Below are positions 8,075 through 13,479 of a DNA stretch of 14,430 nucleotides, in pieces. Location: the NCBI GenBank assembly GCA_001805885.1, contig MHHC01000061.1:1-14430 (forward strand), in the 5' to 3' direction. This DNA is from Omnitrophica WOR_2 bacterium RIFCSPLOWO2_12_FULL_51_24 (GTDB lineage: Bacteria; Omnitrophota; Gorgyraeia; Pluralincolimonadales; Pluralincolimonadaceae). A program made the position numbers and the translations under genes. The first letter of the stretch is position 1, and each line of letters starts with the position of its first letter. A model generated the notes under the pieces. The model was not told the DNA's origin. It worked only from the letters and a program-made list of their open reading frames with translations, and did no database searches.

Positions 8075-8645
8075 TTTTCTCCGGCGAGGCTTTACTCAGT
8101 TCATCGAGGAATTTTTGGCTGACTTCGGATCCCAGTTCCTTTGCCCTATGGACATCCTTCCAGCTCCTATCGTACTCCTCCTTTAAAAAATTGGCAAGGG
8201 CGCGGTTGCTGTAGGCCTCCGTGAGGTCGGGATCGATCTCTACGGCTCTGGTCAAGTCATAGACGGCCTGCTCGAGGCTGCTCTTCTTGAGATAGGCGAT
8301 CCCGCGGTTGCAGTAGGCATTGGCATTTTTAGGGCTGATCTTCACTGCCATGGTGAAGTCAAATATGGCCCGGTCGAGTTCACCTTTCCCAATATAGGCG
8401 ATCCCGCGGCTGACGTAGGCGTAGGCATATTCGCGGTTGATCTCTATGGCTTTGGTATAATCGGATATGGCCTTATCGAAGTTGCTTTTTCTGGCGTGGA
8501 CTATTCCGCGGCTGACGTAGGCCTCCGCGAGGTTGGGATCGAGCTCTATGGCCTTGGTATAATCGGAAATAGCCTGGTCGAAGTCGCCTCTCCCGATATA
8601 TGTAAGCCCGCGATTGTAATAGACTAAGGCATTCTTATTGGCCAT
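8061..8645 (-). CDS. Tetratricopeptide-repeat protein with five TPRs
   Basis: This 194-residue protein consists almost wholly of five consecutive 34-residue TPR units (about 6-39, 40-73, 74-107, 108-141 and 142-175). Each has the A-Y-x-x-R-G-x-A-Y-x-x-K/R-G helix-A pattern and the A-I-x-D-Y/F-T-x-A-I/V-E-I helix-B pattern. A short charged tail follows. TPR arrays are protein-binding scaffolds; the partner is unknown. No signal peptide is present, so it should be cytoplasmic, although both neighbours are exported proteins. The start at 8645 has AAAAAGG six bases upstream and lies 11 bases after the peptidase gene. Its end overlaps the glycoside hydrolase start by 14 bases. Units are also alike at DNA level with a 102-base period, which suggests fairly recent internal duplication. 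Confidence 0.92.
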   Translation of the reverse strand: MANKNALVYYNRGLTYIGRGDFDQAISDYTKAIELDPNLAEAYVSRGIVHARKSNFDKAISDYTKAIEINREYAYAYVSRGIAYIGKGELDRAIFDFTMAVKISPKNANAYCNRGIAYLKKSSLEQAVYDLTRAVEIDPDLTEAYSNRALANFLKEEYDRSWKDVHRAKELGSEVSQKFLDELSKASPEKNEKP

Positions 8646-8656
8646 ATATAACCTTT

Positions 8657-9352
8657 TTACTTATATTTCGCAAATATCTCGCCGGATCTCTTCTCTACCG
8701 AACGCAGGTCGGTGCCGAAGGCCTTTGAAAATTTATCGCTGAAACTGCCGCTTTGCCCGTAAATATCCTTGATCTTACTTTTGCCGCAGGTATCCATTAT
8801 ATATGAAATTATGGACCATGCATAGAGGTAAGAATCACCTTCTGTCTTGTCCGCCCCGAATCTCGCATCGAGCCGGACAAATGAGAAATCCTTGAAAGGC
8901 GGAAGATCCCGGCGGTACACATTGCGTATATCCCCGTGTTCCATATACATCGCCAGGCCTTCATGGAACCAACGCGGCGCTGTAGACAGCGGCTTGGCGA
9001 TGAGGATGTGCGTGAGTTCATGCCTGAGCAGACCATTATCGATCGCGCCGAGGGTAAGGTAGAGCACCGCCGAGCCCGCGGCCGCCCTTAAAGCCATTCC
9101 CTTCTCCGGCGTTCTCCACACCTGGACCTCTATCTTTCCGGAGCTTTTATACTCGACGCCAAGGGCATCCGAGACCTGCTTGTAGACGCTCTCTACGTCC
9201 CCGCCTATCTTCCTGAGGTCGGACTCCTGGATATTCGGCCCCTGCGCGACGACCCTGAAATGTTCCGTCTGCACCGGCGAAACGGCCGCGGCCGTGCCCA
9301 TAAAGAACATGATACAGCAAGCAATACAGATATAAAGAAAGGATCTATTCAT
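8657..9352 (-). CDS. Secreted gluzincin metallopeptidase, peptidase-MA-like
   Basis: The 231-residue protein starts with a hydrophobic signal peptide (residues about 4-23, likely cut near A-A-A-V). A zinc site is seen as H-E-L-T-H (111-115), with a third ligand E131 in P-R-W-F-H-E-G-L-A (126-134). This HExxH plus E-G-L-A arrangement is that of the peptidase-MA-like group of gluzincins. It should be a small zinc-dependent peptidase of the periplasm or cell surface; the substrate is unknown. An excellent ribosome site (GGGAGG) precedes ATG 9352. The gap to the membrane-protein gene upstream is 15 bases, and to the TPR gene downstream 11 bases. The N-terminal third (E-H-F-R-V-V, then a helix ending V-Y-K-Q-V-S-D-A-L-G-V) is also normal for the family. 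Confidence 0.85.
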   Translation of the reverse strand: MNRSFLYICIACCIMFFMGTAAAVSPVQTEHFRVVAQGPNIQESDLRKIGGDVESVYKQVSDALGVEYKSSGKIEVQVWRTPEKGMALRAAAGSAVLYLTLGAIDNGLLRHELTHILIAKPLSTAPRWFHEGLAMYMEHGDIRNVYRRDLPPFKDFSFVRLDARFGADKTEGDSYLYAWSIISYIMDTCGKSKIKDIYGQSGSFSDKFSKAFGTDLRSVEKRSGEIFAKYK

Positions 9353-9367
9353 CTTTTGCCACCTCCC

Positions 9368-10246
9368 TCATTTAAGCTGTCTCCACTCTTTAGTCGTAGA
9401 ATTATAGGCCTCTCTCAACTTGATACCCGGCAGATTCGCAAAACACACTAAGCTAAAGTTTTTTCCCTCGTCATAAGTTGTATAGCGCATGCCCCGGATG
9501 CCCGGTTCGGCATATTTTATTTTGCCCCCTAACTGTTCCAGGGTATCGGGATAAACGCCATGCTTGACCTTGTAATCTTCTATTAACGGGACCAACCTCG
9601 CTCCTTCGCGGTAGACGGGAAGCAACATCGTCCACGGCATAGATAATAAAGAGAATACCAGCAGCACAACCGAGATACTGACCACGCGGCGTAAAATGCT
9701 TTTTCTTTTCCTCGATTGAATCTCATATTTAGATATATTGGCGGCCAAGGCGCCCGCCCCGGCCTTATCAAGCTCCACCGTTTCTTTTATATTCTTAACC
9801 AAATATGACAGGGCCCAGAAAATGCCGAATATAAATAAGGGGAAAAAACAGAAAAACGCTATAAAAGAAACGGCAAAAGCAAGGCCCGGGATCCAGCCAT
9901 TTATCTTCCTATCGGTCCGAAACCTGTTCAAAAAACGCGTTATACGGCTTGTCCAAATAAAACCCCAGAAGATATTGAGGACAGGGATTAAGAAATATAA
10001 CACTGCCTGCGACGGATCGCGGGCAAACTCTCCGCCTGTGATCTTTTTCATGACTTTATGCGTGCGAAACACGCACCAGCACCAATAAATGCATCCTGCG
10101 ATGGCGATTACGCCAAGTACTTCGAACCCCTTTAGGTGCATAATTTTCACCAACCATCCCAATGATGAAAACGCCGCAAGTATGTAGCCGATGCGTAAAT
10201 TAGGATAGCCGACCTTCACTGCTCCTCTTTTCTCGGTTAAGGGCAC
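9368..10246 (-). CDS. Membrane protein with five predicted helices and a pseudopilin GspG-like C-terminal domain; function unknown
   Basis: I do not recognise the family of this 292-residue protein. Hydrophobic segments are visible at about 18-38, 42-60, 81-99, 119-150 (long, possibly two helices) and 187-211. The last 80 residues are soluble. They contain I-E-D-Y-K-V-K-H-G-V-Y-P-D-T-L-E-Q-L, which strongly resembles the Y-K-x-D-N-G-x-Y-P-T-T motif of type II secretion pseudopilin GspG, and the fifth helix directly precedes it as in pilins. The start given is a GTG at 10246 that overlaps the MsrBA gene by 10 bases and lacks a clear ribosome site. Another GTG at 10219 follows AGAGGAG very closely and would remove nine residues, so the start is uncertain. 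A sensor or an assembly role is possible, but neither is shown. Confidence 0.72.
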   Translation of the reverse strand: MPLTEKRGAVKVGYPNLRIGYILAAFSSLGWLVKIMHLKGFEVLGVIAIAGCIYWCWCVFRTHKVMKKITGGEFARDPSQAVLYFLIPVLNIFWGFIWTSRITRFLNRFRTDRKINGWIPGLAFAVSFIAFFCFFPLFIFGIFWALSYLVKNIKETVELDKAGAGALAANISKYEIQSRKRKSILRRVVSISVVLLVFSLLSMPWTMLLPVYREGARLVPLIEDYKVKHGVYPDTLEQLGGKIKYAEPGIRGMRYTTYDEGKNFSLVCFANLPGIKLREAYNSTTKEWRQLK

Positions 10247-11220
10247 TGCGGCGGCAAGCCGCGTTTCATGAGACCTTTCCTCAATTGACAGGAAAGTCTA
10301 TCCTTTAGGATTAGATATTTCTGGTGATACGCCTCGGCCGGATAGAAGATCCCGGCCGGGGCGATCTGCGTGACTATCTTATTCTTGTATCTGCCGGACT
10401 TATCAAGTTTTTCTTTTGATGCCTGCGCGAGGGCCTCCTGCTCCTTATCGTGATAGAAGATAGCCGACCGGTAATTCGACCCGATATCCGGCCCCTGGCG
10501 GTTTAACGTCGTAGGGTCGTGTATCTTCCAGAATTCGTCGAGGAGTTCCCGGTAAGTGACTGCGGACGGGTCGTATTGTATCTCGATAGACTCGGCATGG
10601 GCGTCATAACCGACGCGCGTAAACACTACGCCCTTGAACGTGCGGAAATTCTCCTCAACTCCCCAGAAGCACCCGGCCGCGAAAGTCGCGGTCTTGAGCG
10701 GCTTATAGTCGGTTTTCACGAATTTCAGCGCGACGGAATTTATGCAATAGCGCTTGCCTGTCGGCGGCGGGCCGTCGTCGAATACATGCCCGAGGTGCGC
10801 CCCGCAGCGCGCGCACATCACCTCGATGCGCTGCATCCCGTAGCTGACGTCCTCGTCCAGTTTGACATTGAGAGACGATACCGGCTCATAAAAACTCGGC
10901 CAGCCGGTCCCGGATTCAAACTTCGTGCCGACGCCGAAAAGGTCTGTGCCGCAATCGACGCACTGGTAGAGGCCTTTTTCTTTAGGTATTTCACAGGCGC
11001 CGCTGCCCGGCCGCTCGGTGCCCTTCTTGCGCGTGATCTCGTATTGCTCGAGCGTGAGTATCTTCTTCCATTCCGCATCGGTCTTTACGACCCGGTCGAC
11101 TTCGTTGACCTTTCCCGACCGCGCGTCGTATATGGGTATCTTTCCGGCGGGCTCTACAGGCTTTGCCATGCATCCTCCGCAAATAAACACGCTCGCCAAT
11201 ATTATCGCGAAAACTCTCAT
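10237..11220 (-). CDS. msrBA: Exported bifunctional methionine sulfoxide reductase, MsrB-MsrA fusion with a shortened MsrA active-site region
   Basis: This 327-residue protein has an N-terminal hydrophobic signal ending in C-G-G-C, so C17 may be lipidated, although the lipobox is imperfect. The MsrB domain (about 45-170) has zinc cysteines C87/C90 and C136/C139, G-T-G-W-P-S-F (104-110) and catalytic C159 in R-Y-C-I-N-S. C76 may be its resolving cysteine. The MsrA domain (about 175-327) has catalytic C184 in G-C-F-W-G-V-E, E210 in H-A-E, D245 and Y250, and late cysteines C311 and C326 that could resolve the sulfenate. Between G-Y (204-205) and H-A-E (208-210) only two residues remain where MsrA normally has about nineteen, so the N-P-T-Y tyrosine is missing. 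The likely role is repair of oxidised methionine in envelope proteins. AAAGG lies only two bases before the ATG. Confidence 0.93.
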   Translation of the reverse strand: MRVFAIILASVFICGGCMAKPVEPAGKIPIYDARSGKVNEVDRVVKTDAEWKKILTLEQYEITRKKGTERPGSGACEIPKEKGLYQCVDCGTDLFGVGTKFESGTGWPSFYEPVSSLNVKLDEDVSYGMQRIEVMCARCGAHLGHVFDDGPPPTGKRYCINSVALKFVKTDYKPLKTATFAAGCFWGVEENFRTFKGVVFTRVGYDAHAESIEIQYDPSAVTYRELLDEFWKIHDPTTLNRQGPDIGSNYRSAIFYHDKEQEALAQASKEKLDKSGRYKNKIVTQIAPAGIFYPAEAYHQKYLILKDRLSCQLRKGLMKRGLPPQCP

Positions 11221-11226
11221 ACCTTT

Positions 11227-11235
11227 ATTATATCA
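11227..11235 (-). promoter_or_regulatory. Perfect extended -10 sequence just upstream of msrBA
   Basis: The minus strand reads TGATATAAT, a full match to the extended -10 consensus (TG-N-TATAAT), in the 24-base gap before msrBA. No good -35 is seen at 17 bases, which extended -10 promoters can tolerate. The expected start of transcription falls within about a base of the msrBA ATG, so any transcript from here would be leaderless or nearly so. It could equally be a chance AT-rich match inside an operon. Confidence 0.3.
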
Positions 11236-11244
11236 CTTACGTCT

Positions 11245-11997
11245 TTACTCCGTTATCGCAAAATCCGCATGCACGACCGCAAAGACCTTCTTCTCGAGCG
11301 ATGAGGTATCGTTCTCGCCCCACGCGGAGACATCGTTGGAATTGACCGGCGTTATCTGGAAGACGCCCATGTTCGCGGAGCGTATCCGCCCGACCTTGTT
11401 GCCGGATGCCGAAGCGATCCTCACGGCCCTCTCCTTGGCATCGGCGGAGGCCGCGGCGAGCATATCGAGCTTCAGTTCGCTCAATTTGGTGTAAAGATAC
11501 CGCGGCGCGTCAGAGACAAATTGGATGCCCTGCTCGATGAGCTCGGTCGATTCGCGCGAGACCGCGGTGACCTTCTTCGTGTCCGCGGACCTCACCTCGA
11601 TCCCCTGGTCCACCAGATATGTCTCGATGACGTTGGTGTCCGCGCCCTTTTCATTCTTCTTGTAGGTGATAACCGTGGTGACCTGGGAGACTATCAACTC
11701 GTCCTCTTTTACCCTTTTGGAGGCGAGGTATGCCCTGACCTTAGCGGTGTCTTCCTTGACTTTAACGAACGCGTCTTTCAACTGCGGGTCACGCGCGGAA
11801 AAACTCGCCGTCCACACGGCGTAATCCGAAACTATCTTCTTCTCCGCCGAGCCGGTAACGTTTATCACCTCGGCCGAGGCCTTCTTGAACTTCACCAACC
11901 CGTCCGTCAACGCTACTGCCGAACCTATCGCCGCCACTACAAAACATATCCCCAAAATCACTATCTGCGCGTTGCGCAGAAAACCGTACTTCTCCAT
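11245..11997 (-). CDS. SIMPL-domain (DUF541) protein, membrane-anchored, periplasmic
   Basis: The 250-residue protein has one N-terminal anchor helix (about 9-31, G-F-L-R-N-A-Q before it). A SIMPL/DUF541 domain follows and fills the rest. Recognisable parts are V-I-N-V-T-G-S-A-E-K-K-I (44-55), a central strand pair around T-V-I-T-Y, and I-E-V-R-S-A-D-T-K-K-V. Then come L-D-M-L-A-A-A-S-A-D-A-K-E-R-A and the closing F-Q-I-T-P strand. E. coli YggE and mouse SIMPL belong to this family; the molecular role is poorly known, with YggE linked to oxidative stress. That fits the MsrBA gene 24 bases downstream. AGGGGAG lies six bases before the ATG. The 218 bases upstream are non-coding, so this may be the first gene of the long run. 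Confidence in the family is high and in the function low. Confidence 0.9.
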   Translation of the reverse strand: MEKYGFLRNAQIVILGICFVVAAIGSAVALTDGLVKFKKASAEVINVTGSAEKKIVSDYAVWTASFSARDPQLKDAFVKVKEDTAKVRAYLASKRVKEDELIVSQVTTVITYKKNEKGADTNVIETYLVDQGIEVRSADTKKVTAVSRESTELIEQGIQFVSDAPRYLYTKLSELKLDMLAAASADAKERAVRIASASGNKVGRIRSANMGVFQITPVNSNDVSAWGENDTSSLEKKVFAVVHADFAITE

Positions 11998-12027
11998 CTG
12001 CTTCTCCCCTTACTAAAATTTACCAAA

Positions 12028-12114
12028 GGCAAATTTTACCCGAAGGGCCCGACAGATTAAATCTCCGCGAGATTTAATCGCGCTTGTCGGGGTAACCCTT
12101 TAGGGTCATTTGCC
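12028..12114. repeat. Nested inverted-repeat element, possible structured RNA or dispersed palindromic repeat
   Basis: Three stems nest around one centre. The innermost is a perfect 11-base arm pair, GATTAAATCTC (12055-12065) with GAGATTTAATC (12069-12079), and a three-base loop. The middle is CCCGACA (12048-12054) with TGTCGGG (12085-12091). The outer is GGCAAAT (12028-12034) with ATTTGCC (12108-12114). Small side hairpins lie between the middle and outer stems (CCC-GAA-GGG at 12039-12047 and ACCC-TTTA-GGGT at 12095-12106). In the minus-strand RNA one side arm contains the stable C-UUCG-G tetraloop. It sits just before the SIMPL gene ribosome site. Confidence 0.75.
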
Positions 12115-12129
12115 GGTTTATCTTAACCG
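12114..12129. repeat. Small inverted repeat beside the nested element
   Basis: CGGTT (12114-12118) and AACCG (12125-12129) are perfect arms around a six-base loop, directly next to the outer arm of the nested hairpin. It may be part of the same structured region. On its own it is short enough to occur by chance. Confidence 0.35.
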
Positions 12130-12156
12130 CTTGCCCGGCATCATTGTTAAATTTTC

Positions 12157-12166
12157 ATCACCTCCT
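12157..12166 (-). promoter_or_regulatory. Orphan near-perfect Shine-Dalgarno sequence in the 12.0-12.2 kb gap
   Basis: The minus strand reads AGGAGGTGAT, complementary over ten bases to the usual 3' end of bacterial 16S rRNA. No real gene follows. The ATG two bases after GGAGG opens a three-codon frame, and the next ATG pair (about 16 bases after GGAGG) opens an eight-codon frame. Both end before the SIMPL gene. The 218-base gap 11998-12215 holds this and the inverted repeats; no other feature was recognised there. Confidence 0.4.
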
Positions 12167-12215
12167 CCGCGCTACACCGGCACAAACAAAATCACGCAAA
12201 TCTATAAGGTGTCCC

Positions 12216-12560
12216 CTATTGAGCTGCATAATGATCATGATGGTCATGCGCTGCTTCTTTTCTTAACGGCACAGCCTCAAGTTTAATAGTAAAACCGACA
12301 TAACGCAAGACCTTTCCCAGCGTTTCCATGCTGCTGAATTCGCCATTTTCGATCTTCGATATATGTTGTTGGGTAACACCGATCTTCTTCGCCAGTTGTC
12401 CCTGCGTTAGGTTGTGGTCGATGCGGTAGCGGATGATGGGCTTCACGATTGCGAGCTTTTGCTCAGTAATCTCATAAAGCTTCCTGAATTCCGGGTCCTT
12501 CCGGGCCAGTTCCTTTAAATGCTCATCAACACTCATACCTAAATGAATATTCTTCTTCAT
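12216..12560 (-). CDS. HigA-like antitoxin, XRE-family helix-turn-helix
   Basis: This 114-residue protein has an XRE/Cro-type helix-turn-helix at about 48-75, with L-T-Q-G-Q-L-A-K-K-I-G-V-T-Q-Q-H-I-S-K-I-E-N-G being diagnostic. An N-terminal region of about 45 residues precedes it. A C-terminal strand follows (G-F-T-I-K-L-E-A-V-P), as in HigA-type antitoxins whose C-terminal part is short. The tail is rich in histidine and aspartate (H105, H107, H108, H110), which is unusual. It should neutralise the HigB-like toxin encoded just upstream and repress the shared promoter. Its ATG overlaps the toxin stop by four bases (ATGA), with GGAGG just upstream, so translation is coupled. Toxin-first order is typical of higBA loci. 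Confidence 0.88.
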   Translation of the reverse strand: MKKNIHLGMSVDEHLKELARKDPEFRKLYEITEQKLAIVKPIIRYRIDHNLTQGQLAKKIGVTQQHISKIENGEFSSMETLGKVLRYVGFTIKLEAVPLRKEAAHDHHDHYAAQ

Positions 12561-12913
12561 CTTTCCTCCTGTTGGTTGCCAATAAATATCTCGCGTCTTT
12601 GCTTAGCTAATTCAATCTCCTTCAGGGGCACCTTAACAGATTTTTTGACAAACGCGTTGGTCATAACTACCTTATCTTCCCAAAAGAAATACAACACCCT
12701 GATTGTGCCAACTTCACTTTGAAATCTTAATTCAAATATATTGCTACCGAGATGCTTGGAATGCGGTTGCTTTAATTCTTTCCCTAATTCTTCAAGCAAC
12801 CTCCTAAGACAGGAGAATTTTCCCTGAGTTTTTGACTCAAGCGACTCAACAAATTCTTTAACCGGCATTCTCCCTGAACTCAAGCTATAATAAAAGCAAT
12901 AAAATCTTCCCAC
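12557..12913 (-). CDS. HigB/RelE-superfamily toxin (phage Gp49-like mRNA interferase)
   Basis: With the GTG start at 12913 the protein has 118 residues. It follows the Gp49/HigB pattern: an N-terminal strand with aromatic residues (F-Y-C-F-Y-Y), M-P-V-K-E-F-V-E-S-L, and a helical pair ending L-G-K-E-L. Next are K-H-L-G-S-N-I-F-E-L-R-F, then I-R-V-L-Y-F-F, and finally F-V-K-K-S-V-K-V-P with E-I-E-L-A-K-Q-R-R. Family members cleave mRNA at the ribosome, and the E-L-R and R-V-L-Y segments are typical of them. The GTG is chosen because AAGGAGG lies five bases upstream and homologues begin at this strand. A TTG further upstream at 12955 is in frame, but it is part of the -35 element. The gene is followed by the antitoxin with an ATGA overlap. 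Its composition is more AT-rich than region 1. Confidence 0.87.
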   Translation of the reverse strand: MGRFYCFYYSLSSGRMPVKEFVESLESKTQGKFSCLRRLLEELGKELKQPHSKHLGSNIFELRFQSEVGTIRVLYFFWEDKVVMTNAFVKKSVKVPLKEIELAKQRREIFIGNQQEER

Positions 12914-12926
12914 TCTCGCCTCCTTA

Positions 12927-12955
12927 ACTATACAACCATTTAGTTGTATTGTCAA
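12927..12955 (-). promoter_or_regulatory. Sigma-70-type promoter of the toxin-antitoxin pair
   Basis: The minus strand has TTGACA (12955-12950), a perfect -35, then a 17-base spacer and TATAGT (12932-12927), a one-mismatch -10. It begins ten bases after the ORF6N stop codon. The expected transcription start is near 12920, inside the AAGGAGG ribosome site (12925-12919). The transcript from this promoter would therefore have a very short leader, or translation would use the ribosome site only on read-through mRNA. Confidence 0.75.
12930..12949. promoter_or_regulatory. Palindromic operator inside the toxin-antitoxin promoter
   Basis: ATACAAC (12930-12936) and GTTGTAT (12943-12949) are perfect seven-base arms around six bases. 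They fill the spacer between -35 and -10 and overlap three bases of the -10. A dimeric antitoxin bound here would block RNA polymerase, the usual autoregulation of higBA operons. Binding by the HigA-like protein is an inference from position. Confidence 0.75.
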
Positions 12956-12964
12956 TGTCCATTC

Positions 12965-13339
12965 TTAATGTTTGCTAGTCATGTCTTTACTGCCATCTAT
13001 TTTTCTTTCAAGTTCGATCATTTTGGCCGACAACCCGTTATCATATTCGCTGAATAATTCCCTTATTCTGCGGAAGATCCTCAGAGCCATTATATTGACC
13101 TGCGCTATGTAGTCTGAGTTCAAGAAACTTAACATAATAGCAACCCCGCTTTCTGTCAAAAAATAACCGTCTCGGTCCTTTATCGCGAAATCAGCGGGGA
13201 AATCATTCTCTTTTTGCTCGATTACTCCTACAACGGTACTTTCATCGACCTTATACAACCCCGCCAGATCTTTTGCAGAAATAGCGAGTTTTCCGTCCTT
13301 CATGATTATCTTTTCAATGACTTTGTCTTCCCTTAACAT
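12965..13339 (-). CDS. Compact ORF6N-domain DNA-binding protein (phage-type)
   Basis: This 124-residue protein matches the ORF6N domain found in phage and prophage DNA-binding proteins. It has a D-L-A-G-L-Y-K-V block (24-31; typical D-L-A-x-L-Y-G-V), F-P-A-D-F (47-51), L-T-E-S-G-V-A-I-M-L (61-70) and V-N-I (81-83) with the following basic helix R-I-F-R-R-I-R-E-L. A short charged helix ends the chain. The segment between F-P-x-D-F and L-T-E is shorter than in most ORF6N proteins, so the domain is compact. These proteins often sit beside toxin-antitoxin or antirepressor genes; regulation is the likely role. The start is well supported by AAGGAGG seven bases before ATG 13339. A strong 25-base palindrome lies five bases before that ribosome site. 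The toxin promoter starts ten bases after its stop codon. Confidence 0.75.
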   Translation of the reverse strand: MLREDKVIEKIIMKDGKLAISAKDLAGLYKVDESTVVGVIEQKENDFPADFAIKDRDGYFLTESGVAIMLSFLNSDYIAQVNIMALRIFRRIRELFSEYDNGLSAKMIELERKIDGSKDMTSKH

Positions 13340-13413
13340 TACCTACCCTCCTTATTCGAACTATCCGGAATTTCCGGATAGTTGCAGTTTTGCAATGTGC
13401 AAAAATTACACAT
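13339..13413 (-). CDS. Possible 24-residue cysteine-containing leader peptide overlapping the ORF6N gene
   Basis: An ATG at 13413 opens 24 codons with cysteines at positions 2, 5 and 10 (C-x-x-C-x4-C). They end in TAA, whose last A is also the first base of the ORF6N ATG. AAGG lies nine bases upstream. The one-base stop/start overlap would couple its translation to ORF6N. Most of its codons also form the inverted repeats of this leader, so the frame may be incidental. No family is recognised. Confidence 0.35.
   Translation of the reverse strand: MCNFCTLQNCNYPEIPDSSNKEGR
13359..13383. repeat. Perfect 25-base palindrome upstream of the ORF6N gene
   Basis: AACTATCCGGAA (13359-13370) and TTCCGGATAGTT (13372-13383) are perfect 12-base arms around one base. 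It ends five bases before the ORF6N ribosome site. This is either an operator for a dimeric regulator or, in RNA, a hairpin of about ten pairs beside the ribosome site. No T-run follows, so it is not an intrinsic terminator. Confidence 0.85.
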
Positions 13414-13416
13414 TGC
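13392..13416. repeat. Inverted repeat with eight-base arms in the ORF6N leader
   Basis: GCAATGTG (13392-13399) and CACATTGC (13409-13416) are perfect arms around nine AT-rich bases. The core 13396-13412 matches a palindrome inside the RhuM-Fic gene (14297-14313) at 15 of 17 bases, so both may be sites for one regulator. Confidence 0.75.
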
Positions 13417-13438
13417 TTTTTACCTTGATCCCTTTCAT
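13406..13438 (-). CDS. Possible 10-residue leader peptide with a strong ribosome site
   Basis: ATG at 13438 follows AAAGGAGGG with eight bases between, one of the best ribosome sites in the window, yet opens only ten codons (basic and lysine-rich) before TAA. Its end overlaps the next small frame by eight bases in the +1 frame. It may be a regulatory leader peptide. Alternatively, one missing or extra base (or a frameshift) would join it to the 24-residue frame, giving a small basic cysteine protein. Confidence 0.4.
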   Translation of the reverse strand: MKGIKVKSNV

Positions 13439-13479
13439 AAAAAATCCCTCCTTTAGCTACGCCCCCTATTTCCTATTTC

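Noticed and set aside
8109..8628. Regular DNA repeats as a CRISPR-like array
   Set aside because: The 102-base period is exactly three times 34 residues and encodes canonical TPR motifs in one frame.
10519..11304. 261-codon open frame on the plus strand
   Set aside because: It lies antisense to MsrBA, which has many diagnostic motifs. The frame has no recognisable domain and is a shadow of codon bias.
12028..12114. Nested hairpin as an intrinsic terminator
   Set aside because: The minus-strand reading after the outer stem has only TTT followed by GG, with no T-run. The innermost stems are also not followed by one.
12204..12220. GGTGTCCCC stretch at the antitoxin stop codon as a mobile-element end
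   Set aside because: It resembles short motifs often seen beside small dispersed elements, but no partner copy or target duplication was found in the window.
12231..12247. Histidine-rich antitoxin tail as a metal-binding site
   Set aside because: Four histidines in six residues are suggestive, but there is no fold or family evidence, and a drifting tail near the stop is equally likely.
12914..12955. Longer toxin reading frame starting with TTG at 12955
   Set aside because: The TTG is the first half of a perfect -35 element, and the frame runs through the operator and -10. The GTG at 12913 has an ideal ribosome site and matches where the family begins.
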